Shown: piece after piece, positions 10,326 through 21,865 of the stretch
Layout: the number at the start of each line of letters is the position of its first letter
Position numbering within the stretch: the first letter of the stretch is position 1
Source of the DNA: Triangularia verruculosa
Taxonomy: Eukaryota > Ascomycota > Sordariomycetes > Sordariales > Podosporaceae
Direction: 5' to 3'
DNA: 64,000 nt
Assembly: GCA_033296885.1 (NCBI GenBank)
Contig: MU863904.1
Span: 62,001-126,000 of the forward strand
Made by a program: the position numbers and the translations under genes
Notes under the pieces: generated by a model
Told to the model about the DNA's origin: nothing
Databases searched by the model: none
The model's input: only the letters and a program-made list of their open reading frames with translations

Positions 10326-11305
10326 ATGGAATTCGGTACATCGGGCTGCCTGAGCGAAGGTCAGTGACATCGCAACTCCCGGCTGCGATCTCCACCCAGT
10401 TTGGTGCTGGATGCTAACCATGGTACCTTGCAGATGGCATCCATGTTGATATGGACCGGTTGAAGAAGGGTGAGGTCAAGTAAGTAATGGCTAGAGAATC
10501 CCAAGAAGTTATCGAATGGGACTCAAACTAACAATTGTTGCGTCTAGCTTGGGTACCTCGATGTAAGCCAGCCTCCCGGTCCTGGACTGACCAAACCGAC
10601 CGTCCAGACGAACCAACTCCCCTCTAACATTCGCACGATAGTATGGCGATCACATTCAAAGACGGTGTTATCCTCGGAGCCGATTCTCGCACAACGACTG
10701 GCGCATACATTGCCAACCGTGTAACCGACAAGTTGACCAGAGTACACGACACAATCTGGTGCTGCAGATCCGGCTCTGCTGCCGACACACAAGCCGTGGC
10801 CGATATTGTGCAATACCAACTCGGTCTCTTCCATATGATGAACGGCAAGCCTCCTACGACACAGACGGCGGCGGCTATCTTCCAGGAGATGTGCTATGCG
10901 AACAAGGACAGACTCTCGTGAGTACACCCCACTTCTTGCGCAATGGGGGCCAAGCTGCTGATGTTATGTTCTTTTCCTCTCAGAGCCGGTCTCATTATCG
11001 CGGGCTGGGATGAGCGTCACGGCGGCCAGGTCTACAGCATCCCCCTCGGTGGATCCCTCCACAAGCAACCATATGCCATCGGCGGCTCCGGTTCCACATA
11101 CATTTACGGTTACTGCGATGCCAACTGGAGGGAGGGCATGGAGGAGGCGGAAGCTGTCAACTTTGTGAAGGAGTCGCTGAAGGAGGCTATCAAGTGGGAT
11201 GGTAGCTCGGGTGGTGTTATTCGCATGGTGGTGTTGACAGCGAAGGGCGCGGACAGACATTTGTATCTACCAGATACGGATTACAAAGTCAGGCATGAGA
11301 ACTGA
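10326..11305 (+). CDS. pre3: 20S proteasome beta-1 subunit (caspase-like active site), Pre3
   Basis: Five exons: 10326-10359, 10434-10479, 10548-10562, 10642-10917 and 10984-11305. All have GT/AG ends and consistent phase, giving 230 residues. The propeptide ends KKGEVNLG and the mature chain begins TSIMAITFKDGVILGAD. This is the G|T autoprocessing site that frees the catalytic Thr1. VTDKLTRVHDTIWCCRSGSA, DIVQYQL and AIKWDGSSGGVIRMVVLTA match yeast Pre3 almost residue for residue, which separates it from the beta-2 and beta-5 subunits. It acts in the core particle and cleaves after acidic residues. A 15-nt exon encodes exactly the processing site. The gene is intact, and nothing suggests transfer. 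Confidence 0.97.
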
Positions 11306-14300
11306 GTGTGTGATGGCGGGGAGGGAATGATACGGCAGGCCGAGAAAGGCATGGCCAGTTGGCTGAGGAGGGAGTGGATATGACAAAGTGGACGCATGTG
11401 TACAATAATGCGGATCCATTACGGATTCATGAATAGACATCCTTGAGATGGATGGTGTTTGTGGAAGTGCGCCTGTCAGTCATCTTCTAGATCGCAATAT
11501 TCCATATCGGCCGCGGAAATCTCCAAAGGCCTTTGGTTAGCCCTGGAAGGCGTGTGTGGTCATGGTAAGGTGGGAACCAATCGGGAAGCCACAAGGATGC
11601 CGTAAAAGCGATGAGTGCAGGGTGGCTGGATGGTGGTCGAAGCCAAGGCTATGAAATGTATAGGCGGCCCGGAGTTGTGGGATTTAACTTGGTTTTGACT
11701 TTCTTTGGAACTCGTTTGCCTTGCTTACCTAGGGAGTGGTGGCTTGCATTTCTACCACAAACACCAAGTGATTATACTCCGATTTTAGGCGAGCCCGTGT
11801 TTGTAGAAGATTAGATTGATGCAAAGGTCCTTCATTAACCGAGTTAGGATGATAGGAAGAAGAAAAAACCTTGATGTCAGGTTGAGTTTTTGGTGTTTGA
11901 TACAGGTCTTGTAAGTTGTTCTAGATTATTTATTATAGGGGTTTTAGTTCAGTGTCACGGTTGGCAGGACCACTGCACCATACTCACTGTGATTGCTATC
12001 AAAAGCTACAAGTGAGCAATGCTCGCAGGTATTACTCGTTCCAGTGGTAAGGTATATATGTATGGTGGTGGCACTCCACCAGTGCCATCACAAGTCCTGT
12101 GAGATATGAGATCTCAGAAAGTTCCGGCAGAGCCGAGGAATGGATCTGAACATCTCGGGAAGTCCCGAGTGATACGAACTTGGTGTGGGCTGCCCAGGGG
12201 GGTATGGTGGATTCAGGGGAGACCCCTTCAGGAGTGGTTCTTGGGGATCTGGGGAAACCGTCTAGACCCCGCACACTTACCATTGCAAGCCGGGTGCATT
12301 TTACTTATGATGCTTCAAGTTAAAATCAGACATTTTAAAGTGCCTTGAGGATCGAAAAGGGAATTGGTGAATATTAGCGAAGTCTCTTCTGTCTACCCGC
12401 GGCTGTGAGGACTGAAGACCACTATTTTTCCTTTTTTATTTCTTTGCCCCTCCTCTTGCCCCTCACTTTTTTTCCCCCTCCACCGCTTGAACTTCGGTTC
12501 GCATGAATAGGCGCCTCGTGCCTTAGGTTGGGTACCCAGAGGAAAACAGCAAGCTCTACATTGATAAGCAGCCAATCTCAGTCCAGAGTGACGCCACGGG
12601 GTCGCTTATTGTGAGGTGAGGGGCACAGGGAAGAAAAACAGATGGGAGGGGAAAGGGGTTTTGATGACACAAAAGTGTACAACGAAGAGAAGGTCCTTCG
12701 AGTGGGCAATGGACACGATGAAGACAACTCGTACTACGCTAGTTTTCTCTTGGATATGAACAGGGCCAGCGCGGTGGCCCTCGGTGAATGGGAACACGCT
12801 GTTGATTGTCATTGTAGCCTCGGCTGGAACGGAAGGGGGATACTATCAAGCCCTGCCCTGCCCTGCCTCTCTTTGAGCCCAGAGACGTTCTAGAATGGCA
12901 AAACGTGGGCGTAAAACAGGGCAAATTTGGGCTAAACAGAAGCGCCCCCAACGCTGTGCTGAATATGGTCTGCTTGATAGGTTGGAATGCTGAGAATAGA
13001 TGAGAAGCGCAAACGCGCCGAGTCCGATGTTGGATGTCGAAGTCTGGATGCCCCCTGCGTCATCTTCTTCCCCCACCGCTCTTCACCCCACCATGGTTGA
13101 CTTGTCCCTGGTCGACAGGAGTGGGGCTATCGCTCGGTATCTGATGGTCGCTCTCCACAAACATTTTCTTATCAGTTAATTGTTCTCACACCACCCCACC
13201 TCACAGCGTCTCATCTCGAGCGCGAGAGCATCAACGGGAAATATCACAAGATACGGAGGCAATGCAGAAAGGGTATTTCAGCAGGGATGCAGGATAATCT
13301 GTGTCCCGAGGCGTAGATGAACCATTGCCTCATCTGGCGCCATCTTCAGGGGACGGGACTCGGCTGGGGCTGCGGTGAGGTGTGGTGTGTGTGGTGCGAG
13401 GGCCGCTAGGCTCTCCCGTCCGCTAGCATTCTTTCATCCACACACGTGGCGGAAGATGGTCCCGGTTTATCGTCATCTTGATCGCCCGATTGCCCGCCCC
13501 CGGCGTTATCGACACGCCGCCAATATATCTGCTTGTTCCCCCCACAAGCTGTGCCTGCGCAACCTTGGGAGTCTTGAGCCTTTCTGCCCCTTTTACCACC
13601 ACCTCTTTGGCATCTAGGAAGCGGCCCCCCTGGGATTTGGACTCGTGAAAAAGAACCATTAGGCTTTACATCCGGGCCTGCCAACGGCACTCCAATCCTC
13701 CGGCCGCTTCTTGGCATTGCTTCATCGGCCCTCTGCTATGCGATAATCTTGGGTCATCTCTCGGTCGCCCATCTTTCCCATCTCGCCTTATCCCTACACA
13801 CGAGTAACTTTGCCACTCGTCGTTTGTCGCTCCCTTTTTTTCTATCTTTATTCTTTTGCATCCCTTTTTAAGTCAACAACCCGGCAGTTATTAGCTACTC
13901 CCTGCAGGAGCCGTCTCCCATCTGTCATCCGGTTTCGTCATCTGGAAAACGCACTTTCTCGGCGCCATCTCGACCTTTCTATTGCATAGGTAAGCCTCTC
14001 GAAGTTTCTATTTGTGTCTTGCTTGCAACACTTTGGTCGTCCACCTCTCTCAAGTATCGCCAAATGACGTCGTTGTGCCGGTCGACGCTCCCAATCGTCT
14101 GGTCAGGATCGCCCAACGCTATCGCCCCAGAGAAACTAGCTGGGTTGCGGATTCGAGCTCCCAAGCGCAAAAGGTGGCTGTTGGGTATCCTCTGGCCGGT
14201 GGTTGTTTGCCCATCTTTTGTTTCCATGGCATCATACGGCGAGTCGGGCCAAAGCTTCACACGTTGAGTTTGGCCCGTCGGTGGTGGTCCTTGGTTGTTC

Positions 14301-14875
14301 GAATCAGAAACAACGGTTGAGTGGTGAGATGCTGAGACACGCCAGTCGTCTCTGCCATTTACGAGAAGCCGTCTGGGAGATCGTCTAAGGGGGCTGCAGT
14401 GTTTCCGCAGCAAGGCTGCCATCCGTCAAGCTCTGGCTGTCTGTCTATCTTGCCACGGTACAGCAGCATCACGTCAACAACAGGACTGAAAGAAAGAAAA
14501 AAAAGACCATCCCGTGTTGATTGTGCCCTTGTCGTGCAGCGCGCGTGGCCAACACTGTGTTACCTCCCGGCAGTCTGGCACCTCATTGCCTTTCCGGCAA
14601 AGACAATAATTCTTTCATCTCATCTTTTTTTTATTTCTTGTTGTTGTTGTTGTTGATCTTTTGCTCTTGCCCCGTTCCCCAGGTCCCCCACATTTTTGCT
14701 TTGGGCGCTGGCGGTGACCCGGGTCTTTATCGCTGGATGCTAATTCTCCGCTATCGCGGCACAGCCACTTTTGATCCGATAGCACTCGCAGCACGACCCT
14801 CCACGCGATAAACCACTGAACTCTTGGCACCCACTCTCTCCCTCCCCCGACGTCAACGAGACAGCTCAGACAACC
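11306..14875. other. Long gene-free interval and probable leader of the PHO80-like cyclin gene
   Basis: About 3.6 kb without a supportable gene. Open stretches are short, overlap on both strands and lack domains. From about 13,740 on, the plus strand is strongly CT-rich, a common pattern near fungal transcription starts. GTAAGC at 13989 and several CAG sites downstream would allow a leader intron. A CACGTG lies at 13443-13448, the motif bound by Pho4/NUC-1-type factors, which may be chance. A (CCCTG)3 run is at about 12,850-12,868. The 5' leader of the cyclin gene may exceed 800 bases, but this needs transcript data. Confidence 0.5.
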
Positions 14876-14896
14876 ATGCCAGCATGGCTGCAGTAA
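14876..14896 (+). promoter_or_regulatory. Overlapping upstream ORF at the cyclin start
   Basis: An ATG with A at -3 opens a six-codon reading frame (M-P-A-W-L-Q-stop) that begins 8 bases before the cyclin ATG at 14884 and stops inside it. A ribosome starting here would miss the main start unless it scans past or reinitiates. Whether the transcript includes this ATG is not known. Confidence 0.5.
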
Positions 14897-16550
14897 TCGG
14901 CGACGTATTCGGAGAATCGCCTTCTAGATTCCATAACATGATTGCAGGGCCGGGCATCCAGCACCAGCACCAGCACCAGCACCAACACCATCAAACACAT
15001 GACATCCGCTACCAAGCACGCCCAGTCAACCGAACCAGCGACCGGGATGCCCAGGCCCACCACTCGCGCCCGACGGCAAGCCCCCGGCGGCAAGGCTCTT
15101 CATCCATAAACGGCGCCCAGTATCAGACAACACCACGCAGCAGAGATTGGGAAGATTCACCAGTGCCGTCAGTAGCCACAGGAGAGAAGCCAGCGAAGCA
15201 AACACCCTCGAACCGCCTGCCGATGTCGAGTGGGGCCACCCGTCGCCTCCCGTCCCCGCCATCCTCGTCGTCTTCGTCGTCCGCTACGTCTTCTGGTGGT
15301 GCAGGGCCACAATATGACGTCCCAACCGCAAGAGTTGAACATGTCGCCAGCGGCCCGCCCTCTGTTGCCGCCTCGACCACTTCGTCCCTCAGCACGACGG
15401 CAACCGTAGTGCCCGCATCAAAAGCGATGCCTTCCCCCGCCTCGGACCATGGGCCACGCTGGGGTACATCCGCTGATGATGTGCACATTGTCGACGCGCC
15501 CCCGATTCCTGCGCCCCTCGATGATGGCTCAAGCTCTCCGATACAAACCCAAAAGACGATCCACGTCCAAGACCTTGCACACATCAAGACCTTGGCCACA
15601 GTGGAAAATCTCAACGCCACCGGCTCGGGAAACCTTAATGACCCCCCACTACAACAGATGAAATATGAAATCAGCGCGATGCCTATTGGCGATATTATCG
15701 AGATGGTAGCCGCCCTCCTAACAAAGATCACCACGACCAATGACCTCCAACACGATGCTCTCAACCGAAACGCACACCACCTCAGGCAAGCCCAGGCGCA
15801 AGCGAGAAGCGAGGAAGCTGGTGGGGATTCCAGCGGGAGCCCTTTAAGCAGCAGTGTTTTGGCGTTTCACGGGAAGAATGTTCCGTCGATCAGTATATTG
15901 AGCTATCTCGGCCGGATACACAAGTACTGTCCCACCACTTACGAGGTCTTTTTGAGTCTACTGGTGTATTTCGACAGGATGACGGAGCGGGTCAACGATA
16001 TGGTGGTCAAGAGCGAGGAGGCACGGCGGATGCAGCAGGCGCAGGCACAAACCACGAACTCATCGGCGGATCCAGACACGGTCATGCGGGATAGTAATGA
16101 GGCGGAAGAAGACAGTGACGAGACGGACTCGGATTTGGCGGACACAGATGACGACGCCGGCAAGGGGGCCAAAGAGAACGCCAACACGAATCCAGTAGCA
16201 GGACAGGCGACGTATTTTGTGGTGGACAGTTACAACATCCATCGACTTATTATCGCGGGGGTGACGTGCGCCAGCAAGTTCTTCTCGGATGTGTTTTATA
16301 CAAACTCTCGATACGCCAAGGTAAGCCCCTTTGCCTCATTTTTGCGAGTTATCTGTGGGATCATTACTGACTCTGTCGCGCGTAGGTTGGCGGTCTACCT
16401 CTAGCTGAACTCAATCACCTCGAGCTTCAATTTTTACTACTCAACGACTTTCGCCTCGCTGTTCCCGTAGAGGACTTGGAGGCGTACGCTACCATGCTGG
16501 TCGAGTTTTATGCGAGGGAAGTCGTCTCGCAAAAGCCAGGTGTGGAGTAA
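14884..16550 (+). CDS. PHO80/PREG-type cyclin, partner of a Pho85-like CDK
   Basis: Exons 14884-16320 and 16386-16550 (64-nt... 65-base intron, GTAAGC donor, GTAG acceptor) encode 533 residues. The first 330 are low complexity: a His-Gln repeat near residue 26-36, many Ser/Pro/Thr and a run of Ser. The cyclin box begins about residue 337 (SILSYLGRIHKYCPTTYEVFLSLLVYFDRM). An acidic insert (EEDSDETDSDLADTDDD) interrupts it, and it resumes with YFVVDSYNIHRLIIAGVTCASKFFSD and YAKVGGL, LNHLELQFLLLNDFRLAV and YATMLVEFY. These are hallmarks of the PHO80 cyclin family, which in Neurospora (PREG) holds back the phosphate-starvation activator. The exact paralogue (PREG or a Pcl6/7-like cyclin) is not decided. 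The ATG at 14884 is in a good context but is overlapped by a short upstream ORF. Confidence 0.9.
14959..14991 (+). repeat. CAGCAC-type microsatellite coding for Gln-His repeats
   Basis: Tandem CAGCAC hexamers, ending in imperfect copies, encode alternating Gln and His in the disordered N-terminus of the cyclin. The length is likely to vary between strains. Confidence 0.8.
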
Positions 16551-16781
16551 CACGTGTTGGCCTAGGAAGTCATGGGACGTTCTCCTGAGAGGGAGACGTT
16601 GCTGTGACATGTGTTTTTATTTGCCGAGGGGGTAATGGCATCGGGCGCGGCAGTCGGAAAGGACGTGGTTGTGCATTTGGCTATCTATCCATCATGTTCG
16701 AATAGGGGTGATAAAGTGAGAAGAATACAGAGGGGGCAGCTTCATGGATAGCTATTTATTGCTCTCCCTCTTAGAGGAAAA

Positions 16782-16795
16782 GGGGGGGGGGGGGG
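16782..16795 (+). repeat. Poly-G run (14 G)
   Basis: Fourteen consecutive G residues in the 3' flank of the cyclin gene. Homopolymers like this slip during replication and sequencing. Confidence 0.9.
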
Positions 16796-17514
16796 AACCA
16801 GAGAACGATTGTCATGAGTAGACCATCTATCTCTATCTCCTATTGGAACCTGTTCTTTTTATGCGTTTTCATACCTTTTTTCTTTTTGTTTTTACCTTTG
16901 GGGATCAACTTTTAGAAGGAACGGCGGGGGGAGCAGAGAAACCTACAACAACTACTACATTTTTTTAAGAATGTTTTGGGAAATGACTTTAGATGAAATT
17001 ACTAGGATGGATAAACTTTAGCGTTAACCGCTTATGTTCCTTGTTTTTACTGGTGTATTGTTTCAGGGGCTTTATGTGAGGTTTTAGTCTGAGGCATTTT
17101 CTTTTCTTGTTTACAGCTTTATGGTAGCATTTCGTGGGACTCTTGTTCTTGTTGTTGTTGTTATTGTTGTTTTTCTACCTAGGTACCTTACTTTATTTTT
17201 TTCTCCAAGTATTCTGGCTCTTCTTGATACCCGGATAGAAAGATATCGGGCACAGACACACGGACACACATTTTGGTACCACTCGTGAATGACAAGGAGA
17301 ATGATAGATTCAATAATATGGGAACTTGAACAGATGATGGATTGTGATTGTAGAAACTGGACTTAATTGGGGTGATGTGAGAGGCATATATTTATGTGTG
17401 TGCATGTTGTATTCCATTCCAGGCTCGGCACGTGCCGAGAGATGTCGAATTTATCCGTCCATATATCATGCTTGAAACGAGACACGGGGCGGGCTGGATC
17501 CACATGGCGATTTT

Positions 17515-17531
17515 GGGGGGGGGGGGGGGGG
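17515..17531 (+). repeat. Poly-G run (17 G)
   Basis: Seventeen consecutive G residues about 370 bases upstream of the SET-domain gene. This is the second such run within 750 bases. Confidence 0.9.
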
Positions 17532-17897
17532 ACGGCAAGCTGGAACCACATGGCAATTCGGAAGGGATACGGCGGCGGGCCAAGGACTTGGCTGCCGGTA
17601 TATTGACTTTTGCCTCATGTCTGGTGTACCCTTTGACGAAACAGGATGAGAAGAGAGGATCGGCAATGGTGAGAATGGGAGAGGATAGGGATGGGTAATT
17701 TATCCTTGACTTTGCGGGAGCTGGGCGCCCATGCAATTTGCATTGGCTTGGGGGAAAAGGCATGATATGAACTGTGGCCAGATGTTTTTTTTTGGTTTCT
17801 GAGTGACTATTGTTTGACAAAATCGATTTAATTTCTTTGATCATTTCTCTCCACAGTAATTTTTGAGAGGAAGCAAAGTTCTGAATCGCGTGCAAAA

Positions 17898-19392
17898 ATG
17901 ATGTTCCCAACCCACAACCGAAGAAAATCGGCCCCTTTACCACCCCTTAGATGGACTCTCACCACCTTCTCCCTCCTTTCCACCACCTCTCTCGCCGGCG
18001 CCGGATCAACCCACAATCCAAAATCCCAATGCCCCTCCTCCCCACCCCCCTCTCTCAAACCCCATCATCTCCTCTCCTCCTTCTGCCTGCTCCCCAATCC
18101 CCCTTCTCTCGTTGAAACCATCTCCTCCTCTTCTCACATTGATATCTCCCCCTGGACTCACCCCCCCATCTGCGAATTAACTAATGATCGTGGGGGTCAA
18201 TACTGCACCTACACCAACTCGCACCACGGCCACCGCGGCTGGTCCATCGTTACCACCCCGACCAGAGCAGCCGATGTCGCGTCTTGGTTCCTTGATCTTC
18301 CGCTCCCGGTCAATGGAGACAGCAAGAAAAAGAAATGGGAGGTTGTTGAGATCCCGGGGAAGGGAAAGGGGGTGGTGGCGAGGGAACGGATAGAGCAATG
18401 GGAGGAATTGATTGTGGATTACGCAACGCTAGTGGTGGATGTTGGATTTACGGTTGAGGTGGACGCGCTGAGGGGGTACAAGTTGCTGCATAAGGCGGTG
18501 GAACAGATGGGGGATGGGGGGACGGGGGTGATGGAGTTGGGGAAGAGCAGTGAGTATGCGCAGGATGTGGTTGAGGATGTGCTCCGGACGAATGCGTTTA
18601 GCACGAGGGTGGGGGAGGGGGATTTTATGGCGGTCTATCCGACTGTTTCGGTGAGTTTATTTCCTTTTGATGACTTTGATTGAAAGGGGGCTGACTAGCA
18701 GGATAGAGGATAAATCACGCTTGTATGCCAAAGTAAGTACTTTCTTCTTTGAATGCCCGTCATGTCATAAGCAACAAGGCTGACAAGAACCAAAACAGCG
18801 CATACACCCGCTTCGTCCAAGAATCCCTCCAAGTCTCCATCGCCGCCTCCAAAACCATCCTTCCCGGCGAGGAAATCACCATCTCCTGTCCGTTTTTTTT
18901 CTCTCCCTCCCTCCCCCCTTTTACTCGGGCACCTCCTGACACACCCCCACAGATCTGACCCTAGGAAAAACCTCCTCGGAACGCGCCCACCTCCTCAAGA
19001 GATGGGGCTTCACCTGCTCCTGTCCCCTCTGCACGTCCTCCCCTGAAGAAATCGCCGCCTCGGACCACCGCCGAAAGGAAATCGCCAAGCTCCAAGACCA
19101 CGCCATCCGCGCGTTCCAAGCCAACAAGCCCTACCAAGCTCTCCGGCTGACAAGACAGATCTTGCCTTTGCTCCCTAAAGAGGAGCTGTTCCCGTTGGAG
19201 AGCGAGCAGCTGGAGAATATGAGCAGGATCTACTGGGTGTTGAACGATATGGAGAATGCGGAAAGGTACGCGAAGGAGAGCCTGGAGGTGCTGGCGAGGC
19301 AGGGGTATATCAAGAGTGTGGAGGGGTGGATGGTGAGGAGGATGTGGGAGAGGTTTGAGGAGGAGGAGGGGCCTAGGGGGGTGAGGTATTGA
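17898..19392 (+). CDS. SET-domain protein (SMYD/SET5-like) with a possible signal sequence
   Basis: Exons 17898-18650, 18707-18732, 18799-18887 and 18953-19392 encode 435 residues. The SET fold shows as GKGKGVVARERIEQWEELIVDY (about 154-173), then a long helical insert, the core motif SRINHACMPNAYTRF spanning three exons, and GEEITISYLTLGKTSSERA, followed by the post-SET Cys cluster RWGFTCSCPLC. A C-terminal TPR-like helical region ends in a Glu-rich tail. The RINHxCxPN and GEEIxISY pair is the S-adenosylmethionine/active-site signature. The N-terminus has a hydrophobic stretch (LTTFSLLSTTSLAGAG) after basic residues and then a Cys/Pro/Ser-rich segment, so the protein may enter the secretory pathway. 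That would be odd for a chromatin enzyme and suggests a non-histone role. The substrate is unknown. Confidence 0.88.
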
Positions 19393-19524
19393 TTTCTCTT
19401 GGTGGGAATTGGGTGAATGTTTGAGGTGGTTGTGATGGTTTGGATGGCGTTGGGGAGGTTTATCTGATAATTTTTGGGGGAGATTGTAAAGAATGACTAG
19501 AAGAAATGTTTTTTGTTATTGGAC

Positions 19525-19673
19525 GTTGAATCGCCAGTGATCAAATATGTGAATGCAGTGAACACTGTGCCGCGGGGACTGCAATGTCAGACAAAAGCTC
19601 TTTGTCAGATCTTACAGCCCACGCTGCACAAAATGCTCGCGGCAATCCACATATTTGTCGCTGGCGATTCAAC
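19525..19673. repeat. 149-bp imperfect inverted repeat (foldback, MITE-like or hairpin RNA)
   Basis: The left arm starts GTTGAATCGCCAG and the right arm ends CTGGCGATTCAAC. With few mismatches the pairing runs through CAAATATGTG/CACATATTTG, TGTGCCGCGGGG against the complement of the CCCACGCTGCACA arm, to a centre at GACAAAAGCTCTTTGTC. Both outer and inner arms are centred at about 19598-19599, so the whole block is one long palindrome. There is no coding potential and no clear target-site duplication. Confidence 0.75.
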
Positions 19674-20550
19674 CTCGGTGATCGTAGAAGCCTGGTGGCT
19701 AGACCTTGACACGTTGCGTGGAAAGAGAAGGTCTAGGGCAACAGTAAGATGGGACTTCTGGTGTTCTATACCTTCGACTCGGACTTCCCCAGATTGGTAC
19801 CCGGCACTAAACCATCATCGTCATTGATGGAGTTTGATGTCAGTCAGGTACCCGGACACAACTACCGGTTACTTCCTTGGCAGTTGTGTGTTGTCGGTGT
19901 GGGACTGAAAGCGATAACATAGGATGATCCCTGAGTCTTCAAATTGTGTTTACGTCCCAGTGCCGGCCGTGATGGCATCCCTTTCGTAAAATTCCAGGCA
20001 CATACGGCCAAGTCCGAGGATGACTACAAGTCCGAGTTCAGCCGATCCCACTGCCGGAGAGGCTGTGTGTCCGGGGCACGGAATCGGGAGGCGGCCCCGG
20101 ATGGACCAATCAGTTTGGTGGCAACCGCCAGTGGGGTATCGCTTTTGATGGCGCCGCATTGCTCGGTATGTGTAAAAATGCGGGGGCGTTGTGGGGCCGG
20201 TAGAGATCGATATCTGACCAGTCACGCCCATCAACATGTCCGGAGAACTGATCGGTGATGGATCAGGATAAGGGTTGTATGGTGCGGTCGCTTTGCATCG
20301 GAAGTGCTGTTGGATGATAACACTGACAAGGGGCGGTGAGATCCTTCGCAGGAAACAATGTTGAGGTTTGGATGGGATAGCTGGTGCAATGAAACACAAG
20401 TTCCATGTTGTGTAATAATAAATGGCCTAAACAAGAAGGTGGATTTGACCTCGCGCCATATTACTTTGTTTGATGGATATGGATGGATCCTTGGAGGGTC
20501 CCCATGGGGGAGTATCCGCCCCCATAATTTATGGGGTACCCCATCATTAT

Positions 20551-20560
20551 CCCCGCGGGG
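20551..20560. promoter_or_regulatory. Palindromic double Cre1/CreA-like site
   Basis: CCCCGCGGGG contains overlapping CCCCGC and GCGGGG cores, which fit the SYGGRG consensus of the carbon-catabolite repressor on both strands. It lies 1.3 kb upstream of the sugar transporter. A further GCGGGG is at 21639-21644, 220 bases upstream. Assignment rests on consensus and context only. Confidence 0.35.
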
Positions 20561-21865
20561 CAGCCATCAACCTATTCGCTTCACGCCGTTGCCGCCGGGG
20601 GTTACCTCCCGTTCACTGGCAGGCACCGAGTTGCTTGATGATGTATTGTGTAGGACGGGAGGTCTGTTCCTTCTCTCCAAGAAAGCTACCCCGCACTGTC
20701 AACCGAAGTCGAGACGTTCCTCCGTTCCTTCTCAGCCTCAAGACCTCACTGCCAGACGCCACCATCTCTTGTCTGACTTGGCCTTTGAGCTTCTCCTTCT
20801 CTCGCTCTTGGCTCGACTCTAAAAGGGAAATTCTGTGGAAGCCATCGGACCGATAATCCTTCTTGACACTACTTCCAAGAAGCGCCAAATTGCTTGACAG
20901 GACCATGATACAGCATTGCGTCAGCCAAGAAAGCGGGCCCCCCCTCGGCAGTGACCGCCAAGGCTAACGCCTCAACCAGGGGTCTCACGTTGTGTCGGGT
21001 GCCGTGGGATGAGATCTCAGATAGAGTCGATGGCGTTTCTTTTCCCCGGCTTGTTGCCGTCCATCTTGCGATGTATTGGCCATGGCACATGTCTCTTTTA
21101 AGATGTCAATGTTGACTTCACCCACAGTCAGGTAAAAAAAAAAAAAGAATCTGGGGATGCTGATCAGCGGAACCACCTCCCCATCCCGCTGGGTTAGGCA
21201 AAGCAACAGAACCCAGACGTGCTTCATGATTCATGTTCTCGTCCACGCGGAAACACGGCATGGACGCATGCGAAAAGTCCTAATATTCAGGGTAGCGTTT
21301 TGGGATCTTCACTGCGTGATGGAGAACCCGAGGCAACCAAACCCTGTATTCCTTCTGCACGCCTGACCCAGATTTATTCATCCTTTCGGTCTTCCTTTCC
21401 TGCGTACAAGCCTGCTTGCAGCAGGAGAGTGGGGACCCTTGAGTCCGCAGATGGAGAATGATGGACAGGGTCAGCAGCAAAGGGCCTTGAGTTAAGCTTG
21501 TGTGTGCGTGAGACCCTACCAACATTGTCCGTCTTGGCGTGTGGTCGATCACTACCTCGACAGTTGCAAGTCTGTTGCACCCGCCAGGCTAGCCACCGAC
21601 CAGGTTCATCCAGAGTTTTCACGCTCTGTTGCCTCTCTGCGGGGAACAGGGAGAATGCTGGTACGACATCGGTCCAACGCAAGGTCAGCCACCTGCGTGT
21701 GATAGCCGGGGAATATTAAGACGGCCTCATCCGGCCGGTGGTACTCTCTCCAGTTGTCCCCGTTGTGTTTCCATTCCCACTTATTACTCCCGGAGCATCT
21801 AAAGGGCCCGCATGTTTATCATCTAATCTATTCATCCGCTATTGACATCCCCCACCACCGCAACA

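Larger units (their letters stand above)
16551..17897. other. Intergenic with two long G-runs
   Basis: 1.35 kb between the cyclin and SET genes. It holds two pure G-runs (annotated separately), a TTG/TTA-rich microsatellite near 17,146-17,170 and one CTACCTAGGTACCTTAC palindromic motif at 17175-17191. The T-rich stretches near 16,850-16,910 suit a 3' UTR or polyadenylation region. No gene is supported. Confidence 0.55.
19393..21865. other. Intergenic, foldback repeat and transporter promoter
   Basis: 2.5 kb without a credible gene. The left part carries the 149-bp foldback annotated separately. The right part is the promoter of the sugar transporter: several GC-rich palindromes (CCCCATGGGG-like near 20,500, a near-perfect CCCCATAAtTTATGGGG near 20,522-20,536, CCCCGCGGGG at 20551) and an A-run near 21,134. 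Confidence 0.55.

Noticed and set aside
15123..15764. 213-codon minus-strand frame inside the cyclin gene
   Set aside because: Antisense shadow of the Ser/Pro/Ala-rich N-terminus; no motif.
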